A stretch of 64,000 nucleotides of DNA from Alloalcanivorax mobilis (GTDB taxonomy: Bacteria > Pseudomonadota > Gammaproteobacteria > Pseudomonadales > Alcanivoracaceae). Under the pieces are notes generated by a model that saw nothing but the letters and a program-made list of their open reading frames with translations, searched no databases and had not been told where the DNA came from. The position numbers were made by a program, and so were the translations under genes. Of this stretch, positions 29,129 to 39,400 are shown piece by piece; the stretch's first letter is position 1; every line of letters starts with the position of its first letter. The stretch lies in contig NZ_NMQZ01000023.1 in the NCBI RefSeq assembly GCF_002864685.1, forward strand, positions 1-64,000. The letters are read 5' to 3'.

Positions 29129-29892
29129 TCGTCGCCACCCAGAAAGTCACCGTCGATCAGACTGTCGTCGTCATCCCGGTTCTTTTTCCGGTCCTGGGCG
29201 GTCAGCTTCTCCTGTTCTTCGTCGTGGTCCGGATCACGGACCCGGCCCAGCACCGTCAGCTGGCGGCGTGCCTCCAGATCGACGTCATTGCGCGAGCGCA
29301 CCGTAAAGGTAATCCCGGTGGTCTCGCCACTGGGGAAAAAGAACACCTGCGGCAGGATTTTATTTTCTTGTTCCTGGCTCTCGCGCTCCCGGCGCTGCTC
29401 GGGAGTCTCTTTGGGGGCGTCGTCGAACATGCCGCGCTCGCTGTCGCCGAACGGGTTCTGATTGACCAGCCGTTCGGCCATCTGCGCCAGCGTCACGTCG
29501 TCTTCTTCGTCGTCGGTCTCGGGTTCGTCAAGTTGCCAGCTCAGCTCCAGGCTTTCCGGCAGCTCGCGGGCCTGCAGCCCGTTGCCCTGGGCCGGCACGA
29601 ACTTGCGGGCGCCCACGTCGTAGACCAGCGGCGTCCAGCCGGTGTCCTTGATGCGTAACGCCATCAGCTTGCCGGAGAACAGACTCTCTTCACTGAGCAT
29701 GGTCAGCGTGTCGGAAAGCTGGGCGACCTCGCCGTCCAACTGACGGGAGTCGTCCACCCACACGGGCACCACCAGCACCGCCAGTGACAACATGGCAATC
29801 AGCCCGACCACCACCAGTATTTCAACCAGGGTAAAGCCGCGCTGGCCGCGCTCCGCGTGGAGGCGCCCGATTTCACCGCGCACAAACGTCAT
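29125..29892 (-). CDS. gspH: Type II secretion pseudopilin GspH, enlarged and highly charged
   Basis: Minor pseudopilin with leader ending RGQRG before FTLVEILVVVGLIAMLSLAV. At 255 residues it exceeds the usual 160-190. The extra length is hydrophilic: an acidic insert (about 125-180, including DEPETDDEEDD and PEQRRERESQEQE) and a charged tail (about 225-255, ending DDDDSLIDGDFLGGDE). The FFFPSGETTGITFTV core of GspH is retained between them. It starts 8 bases after gspG. Confidence 0.85.
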   Translation of the reverse strand: MTFVRGEIGRLHAERGQRGFTLVEILVVVGLIAMLSLAVLVVPVWVDDSRQLDGEVAQLSDTLTMLSEESLFSGKLMALRIKDTGWTPLVYDVGARKFVPAQGNGLQARELPESLELSWQLDEPETDDEEDDVTLAQMAERLVNQNPFGDSERGMFDDAPKETPEQRRERESQEQENKILPQVFFFPSGETTGITFTVRSRNDVDLEARRQLTVLGRVRDPDHDEEQEKLTAQDRKKNRDDDDSLIDGDFLGGDE

Positions 29893-29900
29893 CAGCGTGG

Positions 29901-30332
29901 CTATTTGCCGTTATCGCGCCAGCTGATGTCCGCGTCGGTGCCGTCGCCACCTTCGGCGCCATCCGCGCCCAGCGAGTAGAGATCGTAGGGGCCGTCCACA
30001 CCGGGGCTGATGTATACATAGGGGTTGCCCCAGGGATCTTCCGGCACGCTGGGCAGGTAACCGCCTTCCGGCCATTTCTTCGCCGAGGCGGGACGCTCGA
30101 CCAGACCATTAAGGCCTTCTTCGGTGGTCGGGTAGCGGCCATTGTTGAACTTGTACATGTCCAACTGCTGAACCACCCGTGACATATTGGTCTTGGCGAT
30201 GTCCACTTTGGCCTGCTCGCCCTGGCCGATCACATTGGGCACGATCATCGCCGCCAACAGGCCGATAATCGCCACCACCACCATGATCTCCAGGAGCGTG
30301 AAACCACCCTGGGCGCGTTGCATCGTTTTCAT
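29901..30332 (-). CDS. gspG: Type II secretion major pseudopilin GspG
   Basis: Protein of 143 residues forming the pseudopilus shaft. The leader MKTMQRAQGG is cut before FTLLEIMVVVAIIGLLAAMI. Conserved GspG features are RYPTTEEGLNGLV and the calcium-site loop near DPWGNPYVYISPG and DLYSLGADGAEGGDG. The Shine-Dalgarno is GGTG. A 78-base gap with a small inverted repeat lies between gspF and gspG, fitting the higher expression the major pseudopilin needs. Confidence 0.97.
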   Translation of the reverse strand: MKTMQRAQGGFTLLEIMVVVAIIGLLAAMIVPNVIGQGEQAKVDIAKTNMSRVVQQLDMYKFNNGRYPTTEEGLNGLVERPASAKKWPEGGYLPSVPEDPWGNPYVYISPGVDGPYDLYSLGADGAEGGDGTDADISWRDNGK

Positions 30333-30365
30333 GTTTCACCTTTCTCGTTTTGTGTAAAACCACTT

Positions 30366-30378
30366 CCCTGTCAGGGAC
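30366..30378. promoter_or_regulatory. Small hairpin in the gspF-gspG gap
   Basis: TCCCTG-T-CAGGGA is a perfect 6-bp inverted repeat in the 78-base gap between gspF and gspG. It could stabilise the 5' end of a processed gspG mRNA. The function is a guess. Confidence 0.3.
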
Positions 30379-30410
30379 TGCCGGTCGCCGGGCAACCCGG
30401 AGACACTACC

Positions 30411-31634
30411 CTACCCCGCCATGAAATTGTTCATCTGCATGATCGGCAACATCACCGCCAGCACGATAAGAATCACGAACCCGGCCATCATCAGCAGCAT
30501 CATCGGGCCCAGCAGCCCGACCATGGTCTGGATCGTGCTGTTGAGTTCGCGCTCTTGATAGTCCGCCGCCCGGCTGAGCATGTTGTCGAGCTCGCCGCTG
30601 GTTTCGCCACTGGCGATCATCTGCACCAGCATGGGCGGAAAGTAACCGCTTTTATCCAGGGCGCGGCTCAGATTGCCGCCCTCGCGCACCCGCGCCGCCG
30701 CGTTCTGCACCGCCTCGCGAATCGCCAGGTTGCCCACTACCTGGGAGGCAATGAACAGCGCGTCCACCAGCGGCACGCCGGAGCGGCCGAGAATACTCAT
30801 GGTGCTCGCCAGGCGGGCGCTGTCCGAGGCGCGCATCATGGTGCCGATCAACGGCAGCGTGGCCAACCGGCGATGCACCCGCATGCGGAAGCCGTCGTCG
30901 CGCATCGCCCTGGCGAAGGCGAAGATCGCGCCAATCACGATCAGCGCCACCAGCCAGCCCCAGGCACGCACGAAATCACTGAGCGCGATCACCGCCACCG
31001 TGACGAACGGCAGAGCCTGCTCGCGATTGGCGAACACCGCCACCATCTTGGGCACCACGAAGGCCATCAAAAAACCGATGATCAGCACCGAAAATACCAT
31101 GATAAAAGCGGGGTAGATCATCGCCTGACTGACCGTTCGGCCGGTGTCGTCACGGGTTTCCAGATAATCGGCGAGCTGTTCGAGCACCTGTTCAAGATGG
31201 CCGCTCTGCTCGCCGGCCGCCACCGTGGCCCGGTACATTTCGGGAAAGGCGCGCGGGTATTCGGTCAGGGCCTTGGCCAGGCTGAAGCCCTCCAGCACCT
31301 TGGCGCGCACCGCCATCACGATGCGTTCAACGCGGGGATTGCCCGCCTGTTTGGCGACGGCGCCAAGCGCCTGCTCCACCGGCAGACCGGATTTCAGCAG
31401 CGTCGCCATTTGCCGGGTAATCAGCGCCTGTTCGCCACCCTTGAGCTTGCCGGAGCCGGAAAAACGCGCACTGAACCCCCCACCAGTGTGACGGTCACGG
31501 GCTTCGGACACTTCCAGCGGCACCCAGCCCTTGGCGCGCAATTGCTGGCGCACCTGGCGGGCGCTGTCCGCCTCGGTGGTGCCGCGTTTAACCTTGCCCC
31601 TGTGGTCCAGGGATCGGAATTCGAAAGCCGGCAT
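30411..31634 (-). CDS. gspF: Type II secretion inner-membrane protein GspF
   Basis: Polytopic platform protein of 407 residues with two homologous GspF domains (about 70-195 and 270-395, the second with ILGRSGVPLVDALFIASQVV) and three membrane helices near 170-190, 220-240 and 375-395. The N-terminal MPAFEFRSLDHRGKVKRGTT is typical. It links GspE to the pseudopilus. The 141 bases between gspE and gspF hold a hairpin and no gene. Confidence 0.97.
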   Translation of the reverse strand: MPAFEFRSLDHRGKVKRGTTEADSARQVRQQLRAKGWVPLEVSEARDRHTGGGFSARFSGSGKLKGGEQALITRQMATLLKSGLPVEQALGAVAKQAGNPRVERIVMAVRAKVLEGFSLAKALTEYPRAFPEMYRATVAAGEQSGHLEQVLEQLADYLETRDDTGRTVSQAMIYPAFIMVFSVLIIGFLMAFVVPKMVAVFANREQALPFVTVAVIALSDFVRAWGWLVALIVIGAIFAFARAMRDDGFRMRVHRRLATLPLIGTMMRASDSARLASTMSILGRSGVPLVDALFIASQVVGNLAIREAVQNAAARVREGGNLSRALDKSGYFPPMLVQMIASGETSGELDNMLSRAADYQERELNSTIQTMVGLLGPMMLLMMAGFVILIVLAVMLPIMQMNNFMAG

Positions 31635-31693
31635 GTCAGTGTCCGCCCGCCATCGTCATTACTTCTGAGTTCACCCACATCCCTCCTTGCACG

Positions 31694-31715
31694 GTGGCCG
31701 GCCGGTGGCGGCCAC
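31694..31715 (-). promoter_or_regulatory. Hairpin in the gspE-gspF gap
   Basis: GTGGCCG (31694-31700) and CGGCCAC (31709-31715) form a 7-bp stem in the 141-base gap. It may be a processing or partial termination point that sets lower expression of downstream genes. There is no T-run. Confidence 0.3.
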
Positions 31716-31775
31716 GAAACAGCGCGGCGTCGTCCGGGTTTTCCACCCGATCCGACGGCCGCGCCGTGTCCCCGG

Positions 31776-33293
31776 TCAGTCTTCCCGGGTGACCCGTAAT
31801 ACTTCTTCAATGGTGGTGGCGCCGGAGAGCACCTTGCGCCAGCCGTCTTCGCGGATACTCGGCGTCAGGGTGCGCGCATGACGGGTGAGCTGCAGCTCGC
31901 CGGCGCGGTCGTGAATTAACTGGCGCATGGTGTCATCGATAATCACCAGCTCATAGATGCCGGTACGGCCGCGATAGCCCTGCTGATTGCAGTGCTCACA
32001 ACCCGTTGGACGGAACAGGGTGACCTCCTGGTCCGGCGCCAGGCCAATGATTTCGCGTTCACCGGCGCTGGGCTGATAAGGCGTTTTGCAATCGTCGCAG
32101 AGCACCCGCACCAGCCGCTGGGCCAGCGCGCCCAACAGCGAGCTGGACAGCAGAAACGATTCGATGCCCATGTCCTGCAACCGCGTCACCGCGCCCACCG
32201 CGGTGTTGGTGTGCAAGGTGGAGAGCACCAGGTGACCGGTGAGCGATGCCTGCACCGCGATCTCCGCGGTCTCCAGGTCACGAATCTCACCGATCATGAC
32301 CACGTCCGGATCCTGGCGGAGAATCGCGCGCAGGCCGCGCGCGAAGGTCATTTCCACCTTGGTGTTGACCTGGGTCTGGCCAATGCCTTCCAGCTGATAT
32401 TCGATCGGGTCCTCAACGGTGAGGATATTGCGCGAAGCGTCGTTGAGCTCGGTCAGCGACGCGTACAGAGTGGTGGTTTTCCCCGAGCCGGTGGGCCCGG
32501 TGACCAGAATAATGCCGTGCGGTTTGTGGATCAGCTCACGCATGTGGGCATCGCAAACTTCGCCCATGCCCAGGTGCGACACCTGCAGCCGCCCGGCCTG
32601 TTTATCCAGCAAGCGCAACACCACCCGCTCGCCATTACTGGAGGGCATCGTCGACACCCGCACGTCCACGTCACGGCCACCGAGCCGCAGCGAGATGCGG
32701 CCATCCTGGGGCACCCGCTTTTCGGCGATGTCGAGCCGCGCCATAACCTTGATCCGCGACACCAGCAGCGGCGCCAGCTCGCGCTTCGGCGTGAGCACTT
32801 CGCGCAACACGCCGTCCACGCGCATACGCACCACCAGGCGGCGCTCGAAGGTTTCAATATGAATGTCCGAGGCGTCCTCGCGGATCGCCTCCTGGAACAG
32901 GGCGTTGATCAGGCGGATGATCGGCGCGTCGTCTTCCTGCTCGAGCAGATCGGAGGTCTCCGGCAGGGAATCGGCCAGGCTGGCCAGGTCCAGGCCTTCC
33001 AGATTGTCCGCCGCCTCGGCGGCGGCCCCCCGCTGCTGCTCATAGGTGAGCGCCATGGTGGTGCTGAAAGTGCCATCGTCCATCGTCACCAGCGGCGGCA
33101 GACCGCCCAACCAGCGTTGCACCTCGCCCAGAGCCGGCAACGACACGTCCTGGCGGCAGCAAAGCTCATGCCGGCCGTCTTTTTCCCGCAGCAATACACC
33201 GAACCGCCGGGCAAACCCGTAGGGCAGTAACAGCGGCCCGCCGTTGTCCACGGGCAGTTCGCTTTGCTCAATGATCGCTTCCGCTTCGTTCAT
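31776..33293 (-). CDS. gspE: Type II secretion ATPase GspE
   Basis: Cytoplasmic hexameric ATPase of 505 residues that powers pseudopilus assembly. Seen: an N-terminal GspL-binding domain (1-130), a two-stage central domain, Walker [12 protein letters not shown] near residue 268, the Asp box [10 protein letters not shown], Walker [13 protein letters not shown], the His box LVLSTLHTN, and a zinc-binding CDDCKTPY...[14 protein letters not shown]. It starts one base after the stop codon of the receiver-PAS-PilZ gene, so it is probably translationally coupled to the sensory genes upstream. No gspC or gspD precedes it, unlike classical gsp operons. Confidence 0.97.
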   Translation of the reverse strand: MNEAEAIIEQSELPVDNGGPLLLPYGFARRFGVLLREKDGRHELCCRQDVSLPALGEVQRWLGGLPPLVTMDDGTFSTTMALTYEQQRGAAAEAADNLEGLDLASLADSLPETSDLLEQEDDAPIIRLINALFQEAIREDASDIHIETFERRLVVRMRVDGVLREVLTPKRELAPLLVSRIKVMARLDIAEKRVPQDGRISLRLGGRDVDVRVSTMPSSNGERVVLRLLDKQAGRLQVSHLGMGEVCDAHMRELIHKPHGIILVTGPTGSGKTTTLYASLTELNDASRNILTVEDPIEYQLEGIGQTQVNTKVEMTFARGLRAILRQDPDVVMIGEIRDLETAEIAVQASLTGHLVLSTLHTNTAVGAVTRLQDMGIESFLLSSSLLGALAQRLVRVLCDDCKTPYQPSAGEREIIGLAPDQEVTLFRPTGCEHCNQQGYRGRTGIYELVIIDDTMRQLIHDRAGELQLTRHARTLTPSIREDGWRKVLSGATTIEEVLRVTRED

Positions 33294-33294
33294 C

Positions 33295-34461
33295 TCAGTA
33301 CCTGTCCATCAGAGTTCCGACAATCTCGCTGTTGCTATCGGAGAGATCCAGAAACTGGAAGCCGGCGTGGTATTGGTCCACGTCATTCCGGCCCGCCCCT
33401 TCCAGGGCCTCGCTCCATATCACCCTGGCGTTGAAGCTCAGAGTGTTAACGCCGCCGATCTGGTCGGGCAGCACCATGCCCAGTTGCAACCGCTGGCCGG
33501 GTACCACCTCGCGACGCAGCAACAGCTTGAAGCCCCCCGGGCTCAAATTCTCCAACCTGCCCACGTTACCACCGGTGTCGCGGTCGAACACCACCAGTTC
33601 GCGAAACAGGCGCTTGCGCGGTTCACGGCGGCGCTCATCGCGCGGCTCACCGGCTGGATGCGAGTCGCGCCGGCGCAGCACCAGCACCACGCCGGTGAAA
33701 TCGCCGCTTTCGCGCCTGACCGGGCTCGCGCGCACGCTCAGCGGCACCGCCTCGCCGCCCGCTCCCGGCGTTGCCGCCAGTTGCGCTTGCCAATCACCGC
33801 CCTTGGAGCAGCGACCAAACACCTCGCTGTGCCGCCATGCACTCTCAGCGGCGTCCGCCGTCAGCGGCAGTCCTGGCTCATTGAGCAACAAGGGCGCCAC
33901 CGGTTCACCCAACAGAGCCTCGCGGTCCACATCCAACAAGGCGCCGGCGGCGTCGTTGCAGAAGGTGATCCGCCCGCCGGCATCGACGCCGATCACGGCG
34001 TCACCGAGGGCGTGCAGCAAGCGCTCGTTTTCGTCCTTGAGGCGCTTCATCTGCACCACCGCCTGTTCCAACTTCCGACGCTGACGGTCCAGCTCCAGAA
34101 ATACATTGACCTTGGCGTCCAGGATCTGTTCATCCACGGGCTTGAAAAGATAGTCCACCGCACCATTGCGATAGCCCTGGGAAACATATTTGCCCTCTTT
34201 GGAGAGCGCGGTCACGAAAATGATCGGGAGATGGCGGGTCTTACGGTTGCGGCGCATCAGGGTGGCGACCTCGAAACCGTCCATATCCGGCATCTGCACG
34301 TCCAGCAGCACCAGCGCGAAATCGTGCTTGAGGGCCAGGGCCAGGGCCTCATTGCCGGTTTGCGCCATCACCAGGTTGCGGTCATCGGCGTCCAGCAACG
34401 CCTCCATGGCGATCAGGTTCTCCCGGCGGTCATCAACGACCAGGATGTTCTGTTTCTTCAT
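33295..34461 (-). CDS. Response regulator with receiver, PAS and PilZ domains
   Basis: Protein of 388 residues. The receiver (1-120) has phospho-Asp in [12 protein letters not shown] and conserved FVTALSK and FKPVD. A coiled-coil linker follows ([16 protein letters not shown]), then a PAS domain (about 145-255, from [20 protein letters not shown]) and a C-terminal PilZ domain (about 270-385). Both cyclic-di-GMP motifs are intact: RxxxR in RREPRKR and NLSPGG. The likely role is to join phosphorylation with c-di-GMP sensing. The ATG at 34461 was preferred to a GTG 9 codons earlier. It ends 1 base before gspE. Confidence 0.85.
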   Translation of the reverse strand: MKKQNILVVDDRRENLIAMEALLDADDRNLVMAQTGNEALALALKHDFALVLLDVQMPDMDGFEVATLMRRNRKTRHLPIIFVTALSKEGKYVSQGYRNGAVDYLFKPVDEQILDAKVNVFLELDRQRRKLEQAVVQMKRLKDENERLLHALGDAVIGVDAGGRITFCNDAAGALLDVDREALLGEPVAPLLLNEPGLPLTADAAESAWRHSEVFGRCSKGGDWQAQLAATPGAGGEAVPLSVRASPVRRESGDFTGVVLVLRRRDSHPAGEPRDERRREPRKRLFRELVVFDRDTGGNVGRLENLSPGGFKLLLRREVVPGQRLQLGMVLPDQIGGVNTLSFNARVIWSEALEGAGRNDVDQYHAGFQFLDLSDSNSEIVGTLMDRY

Positions 34462-34493
34462 CTCACAACCCAAAAAGAGCCCGTTCACAATCT

Positions 34494-35078
34494 TTATGGC
34501 AGCGCGCCAGCCAGATACGGGCCGATCCGTTCCAGATCGAGCGTTTCTCGCACCGCGCCTTTGGCAATGGCCGCTTCGGGCATTGCCGGCGCTTCACTGC
34601 TGGCCGGCGACTGCGCCAGGGTCATGCCGCCCCGGCGGCGAATATAGTCCAGGCCTTCGGCGCCATCTTCATTGGCCCCGGTCAACACCACGCCTATCAC
34701 ATTTCCCCCATAGATGTGGCCGGCGGAAAAAAACAATTCATCAATCGACGGGCGCGAAAAATGCACCGGTCGGGACATAGACAAGGCGACCGTCCGGTCA
34801 CGGTCCACCAGCATGTGGTAGCCCGGCGGTGCCACGTAGACGTGACCGGCCCGAATCGGCTCTTTGTCCCGTGGCGAGATCACCGGCAATCGGCAATAGC
34901 GACGCAACAACCAGGCCAGGCGATTATCGGCGCTGGCGTTCTGGTGTTGCACCAACAGCACAGCGGCGGGAAAGTGCGCCGGCAAGCTGGTCAGAATCCG
35001 TGAGTAGGCATTCAGCCCGCCCCAGGATGCCCCCATTACCACCGCTTCCATGCGCGTCACCATGGCGCCGCTGCGCAT
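34494..35078 (-). CDS. Stand-alone CheB-type methylesterase domain
   Basis: Protein of 194 residues equal to the catalytic domain of CheB without its receiver. The triad is visible: Ser in GASWGG (about residue 18), His in LLVQHQNASA and Asp in LTGANEDGAEGL. It hydrolyses glutamyl methyl esters or deamidates Gln on receptors. The ATG shares its A with the stop codon of the upstream receiver gene (TGATG), so the two products are made together and may act as a split CheB. The substrate is unknown, as no classical receptor is encoded here. Confidence 0.9.
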   Translation of the reverse strand: MRSGAMVTRMEAVVMGASWGGLNAYSRILTSLPAHFPAAVLLVQHQNASADNRLAWLLRRYCRLPVISPRDKEPIRAGHVYVAPPGYHMLVDRDRTVALSMSRPVHFSRPSIDELFFSAGHIYGGNVIGVVLTGANEDGAEGLDYIRRRGGMTLAQSPASSEAPAMPEAAIAKGAVRETLDLERIGPYLAGALP

Positions 35079-35548
35079 CAGCCACCGTTCTGTCGATTGC
35101 GCTTCTCCGCCTCGTAGGCGGCACGGTGCGCCTGGGCTTCTTTCAGCTTGGCCTGCAGATCGCGGCGCTGCCGGTCCAGCTCCAGGAAGAAATTCACCTT
35201 GCTCTTGAGAATCAGCGGGTCCAGCGGCTTGAAAAGATAATCCACCGCGCCGGCCTGATAGCCCCGGAACACGTATTTTTTTTCCTTGCTGATGGCGGTG
35301 ACGAAAATAATCGGAATGGTCTTGGTGTCGTTGCGCTGGCGCATCAATTCCGCCACTTCGAAGCCGTCCATGCCAGGCATCTGCACATCCAGCAGCACCA
35401 GCGAGATGTCCTCCTTGAGCAGAATCTTAAGGGCATCCTGGCCGGATTCGGCTTTTAGCAATACACGGCCCTGATCTTCCAGAATCGCTTCCAGGGAGAC
35501 CAGATTGGCGGGCTGGTCGTCGACCAACAACAGTTTCTGCTCGATCAT
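35078..35548 (-). CDS. Single-domain response regulator with coiled-coil tail
   Basis: Protein of 156 residues. The receiver domain has the acidic pair LLLVDDQPAN, phospho-Asp in [23 protein letters not shown] and DYLFKPLDP. The C-terminal helix ([20 protein letters not shown]) is a coiled coil closely resembling the linker of the PilZ-containing regulator, so the two receivers look like paralogues. There is no output domain. It probably controls the coupled CheB or acts as a phosphate sink. Confidence 0.9.
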   Translation of the reverse strand: MIEQKLLLVDDQPANLVSLEAILEDQGRVLLKAESGQDALKILLKEDISLVLLDVQMPGMDGFEVAELMRQRNDTKTIPIIFVTAISKEKKYVFRGYQAGAVDYLFKPLDPLILKSKVNFFLELDRQRRDLQAKLKEAQAHRAAYEAEKRNRQNGG

Positions 35549-35596
35549 GATCTTCTCAATGTTCAGTGAACGACCCGGCGATCCGCGCGCGGATCG

Positions 35597-36457
35597 TCAA
35601 GTCCGGTGTAATTGTGTCTTTCGGAATATCCGCAGTGGCTTGTTGACCACCTCGAAAGCCTCTTCATTGCCACTAAAGCGCAGGCTCTCTTTCGTGCCAA
35701 GGCAGAGAAAGCCGCCCATATCCAGGCTCTCCGAAAACAATTGAATCACTCTGCCCTGCAACTGCCGATCGAAGTAAATCAAAACGTTGCGGCAGAGTAT
35801 CACATGCATTTCGCCAAACACCTGATCGGTGGCCAGGTCATGATCGGCGAACACGATATTGCGTTTCAGACGCTGATCCATGATCACGCTGTCATAGCGC
35901 GCGGTGGTGTAATCACTGAGTGAGTGGCGGCCACCGGCGCGGCGGTAGTTGTCCGCGTATTGTTTAAACGCATGGATCGAATAAATGCCCTTCTTGGCCG
36001 CCGTGAGTACGTTTTTATCGATATCGGTGGCGTAAATCATGGCGCGCTCATAAAGCTGTTCTTCTTCGAGCAGAATCGCCATGGAGTAAATCTCCTCACC
36101 GGTGGCGCAACCGGCATGCCAGATCTTGATAAACGGAAACGTTTTCAGGATCGGCACCACCTCATTGCGAAACGCGCGATAGAACTCCGGATCGCGGTAC
36201 ATTTCAGTGACGTTGATGGTGAGGTCGTTGAGCAGGGTGACGAAGAACTGGCGGTCACGCAAAACGTGCTCGGTCATTCTCAGCACCGAGGGCAATCCGG
36301 ACATCGACAGGCGGTGCAGCACCCGGCGGCGCATGGACGCCTGGCTGTAGCCACGGAAGTCGTAGCCATAGCGCTGGTAGATCGCCTCCAGCAGCAGACG
36401 GATTTCGATGTCCTCCAGGTTCACCTGATCGTCGCTGATCGTTTGCTCGGAGTTCAT
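35597..36457 (-). CDS. CheR-type protein-glutamate methyltransferase
   Basis: Protein of 286 residues. The N-terminal helical CheR domain includes YGYDFRGYSQASMRRRV with the basic receptor-binding helix. The catalytic domain has the SAM motif IWHAGCATGEEIYSMAILL, ATDID and the late CRNVLIYFD. It methylates glutamates using S-adenosylmethionine. There is no C-terminal pentapeptide-binding or TPR extension. It begins 8 bases after the kinase gene ends. Its partner eraser is the CheB-type gene downstream. Confidence 0.92.
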   Translation of the reverse strand: MNSEQTISDDQVNLEDIEIRLLLEAIYQRYGYDFRGYSQASMRRRVLHRLSMSGLPSVLRMTEHVLRDRQFFVTLLNDLTINVTEMYRDPEFYRAFRNEVVPILKTFPFIKIWHAGCATGEEIYSMAILLEEEQLYERAMIYATDIDKNVLTAAKKGIYSIHAFKQYADNYRRAGGRHSLSDYTTARYDSVIMDQRLKRNIVFADHDLATDQVFGEMHVILCRNVLIYFDRQLQGRVIQLFSESLDMGGFLCLGTKESLRFSGNEEAFEVVNKPLRIFRKTQLHRT

Positions 36458-36465
36458 CGGCCTTC

Positions 36466-39400
36466 CTATTTATGCAGCCAGACCCGCATCAGCGAGGTCA
36501 GCCTGCTCATGTCGATGGGCTTTGAACAGTAGTCGTTGGCGCCGGCTTCCAGGCATTTGGCGCGGTCGTCCTTCATCGCTTTCGCGGTCAACGCGAGAAT
36601 CGGCAAACCGGTGAAGCGCGGTTGTTGGCGAATCCGCCCCATCGCTTCGTAGCCGTCCATTTCCGGCATCATGATGTCCATCAACACGATGTCGTAGTCA
36701 GGAGTATGCTCCAGCGTATCGACCGCCTCACGGCCGTTGTTGGCGATGTCGATATTGAAACCCAGTTCTTCCAGCTGGGCCGAGAGCGCATAGATATTAC
36801 GCATGTCATCGTCCACCAGCAGCAGGCGTTTGCCTTCGAAGATGTCGTCGCGCTGCTCGATCAGCTCCGGACGCTCACGGCGATGCGACGGCAAGGTCGA
36901 TTCCAGCCAGTGCAGAAACAGCGAGGCTTCGTTCAGCAACCGTTCGTGGGAGCGCTCGGTCTTCAGAATGATGCGGTCGGCGTATTTTCGCAGGCGCGCT
37001 TCCTCGTCACGGCTGAGGTCCTTGCCGGTATAGATCACCACCGGTACCGCGTCGTAGTCCTCGTTGGCGTGCAGCCGTTCGAGCAGTTCGAAGCCGCTCA
37101 TATCGGGCAGCGTCAGATCCAGGATCATGCAGTCATAGACGGTCTCGCCCAGCGCCGCCAACGCTTCGCCGCCGCTGGTGACGGCGGTGATCGCCACGCC
37201 TTTCTGGTCGAACAGTTCGCGGATGCTCTCATGCTGGGCTTCGCTGTCTTCCACCACCAGCAGCCGCCGCACGTTTTTCTCGATGGCGGTTTCGATCTTG
37301 GAAAAGGCATGCAGGATCTGCTCCGGATTGACCGGCTTGGTGAGGAAATCAATCGCGCCCAGATCCAGTGCTTTCTTGCGTTCATCGCGACCGGACAAAA
37401 AGTGCACCGGGATATCCTGGGTACGGGCATCGGCCTTAAGCCGCTCCATTACCTCCCAGCCATCAATACCCGGCAGGCCGATGTCCAGGATAATGGCGCT
37501 GGGGCGATGCCGGCGCGCGTACTCCAGGCCGCTCTCGCCGTCGCTGCAGACATGGCTCTCCAGACCGTAGTCGGCGGCCAGGTCGACCAGAACCTTGGCG
37601 AACGCCTGATCGTCTTCCACCACCAGCACGGTTTTTTCGCGCACCACGAAACCGTCGTCCGGCTCCGCGTCGGCGCTCGGCCGGGTCGAGGCGGTGTGCG
37701 CTTCGGCGTTGGCGCCAACATCGGTATCGGGGGCCGCGCCGGGCGCCGCTTCCAGGTCGTCGGCACTGCCCTCGGGCAGATAGAGCATAAAGGTGGAGCC
37801 GTGTCCGCTGCCGGCGCTGAACAGGCCGATCTCGCCGCCCAGCAGGCGCGCCAGCTCCCGGGAAATGGTCAGGCCCAGACCGGTGCCGCCGTACTTGCGA
37901 CTGGTGGTGCCATCGGCCTGCTGGAACGCTTCGAAAATCAGTTTCTGTTTCTGTTCAGGAATACCGACACCGGTGTCGGTGACCGCGAAGCGCACCGCGC
38001 TGTCGCGCTGAAGGCGTCCGGGGATCCGCTCTTCCGGCCCGGGCCTGTCGATGCGCAACGTCACGCTGCCCTCATCGGTGAACTTGAGCGCATTGGAAAG
38101 CAGATTCTTGATGATCTGTTCGAGCCGTTGCCGGTCGGTGTAGAAATGCTCGGGCATGTTCTCGCCAATCTCGACCTGGAACACCACCCCGCTGTTCTCC
38201 GCCACATGGCTGAAATGACGGCGGAAATGCTCACCCAGCTCGGCGGGGCCGATGCGGTCCGTCATCACGTCCATCTTGCCTTCCTCGATTTTGGAAATGT
38301 CGAGGATGTCATTGATCAGGGAGAGCAGATCGGCACCGGCGGAATGGATCACCTGGGCATGCTCGATCTGCTTCTCTTGCAGATTGCCGCGCTTGTTCTG
38401 GCTGAGTGCGTTGGAGAGGATCAGAATCGAGTTGAGCGGCGTGCGCAACTCGTGGGACATGGTGGAGAGGAACTCGGATTTGTATTTCGACGACAGCTCC
38501 AGTTCCTTGAGCTTGTCTTCCAGCTCCTGGTGGAGCATTTCCAGTTCCTTGTTCTTGGTGCCCATCGCCGCTTTTTGCTCGCCCAGCAGCTTGGCCTGCG
38601 CCTCCAGCTCCTCGTTGGTGACCCGCAGTTCTTCCTGCTGAGCCTGCAGCGATTCCTCGGAGGCGCGCAGGGCCTGGGTCTGGGACTCCAACTCCTCGTT
38701 GATCGCCCGCAACTCCTCCTGCTGCTGTTGCAGCCGGGATTCGGACGCGGACAACTCCATGGCCTGTTCTTCAAGATCCTTATTGACCTGGGCCATCTCT
38801 TCTTTCTGGCGGCTCAGCAACTGCGCCTGTTGCTGGGTGCGTTCCAGCATCTCGGCCACCCGCAGACGACTCTGAGCGCTGTGCAGCGCCACGCCGATCA
38901 ATCCGGCGCCCTGCTCCAGAAACTGGCTGTCGCCCTCACTGAAAGGCTGAAACGCGCCCAGCTCAAGCACCCCTTTCAGCTCGTCTTCGTGCAGCACCGG
39001 CACCACCAGCACATTGCGCGGCGGCGCCTTGCCGGTGCCCGAGGTGATCACCAGATATTCCTCCGGCACTTCCTCGAGAATGATCATCTTGCGTTCCAGC
39101 GCGCACTGGCCGACCAGCGATTCGCCCAAGGCGAACCGGTTGGCCAGGTGTTTGCGGCGCTGCATCGCGTAGGCGCTGCTCATCGCCAGGCTTTTGTCGT
39201 TGGCGTCGTAGCTGTAGAAAGCGCCAACTTGCGCGCCGACCACGGGCACCAGATAACCGAGCAGATTGGCGCTCAGTTGTTCCACGTCCAGTTCGCCGCG
39301 CATCAGGGTATTGAGTTCCGCCAACTGGTTTTTGACACGTTCATCGCGCTGCTGTTGCTCGGTGCGCGTTTTCAGCGCGTCTCGCATTTTGCGAATGGCG

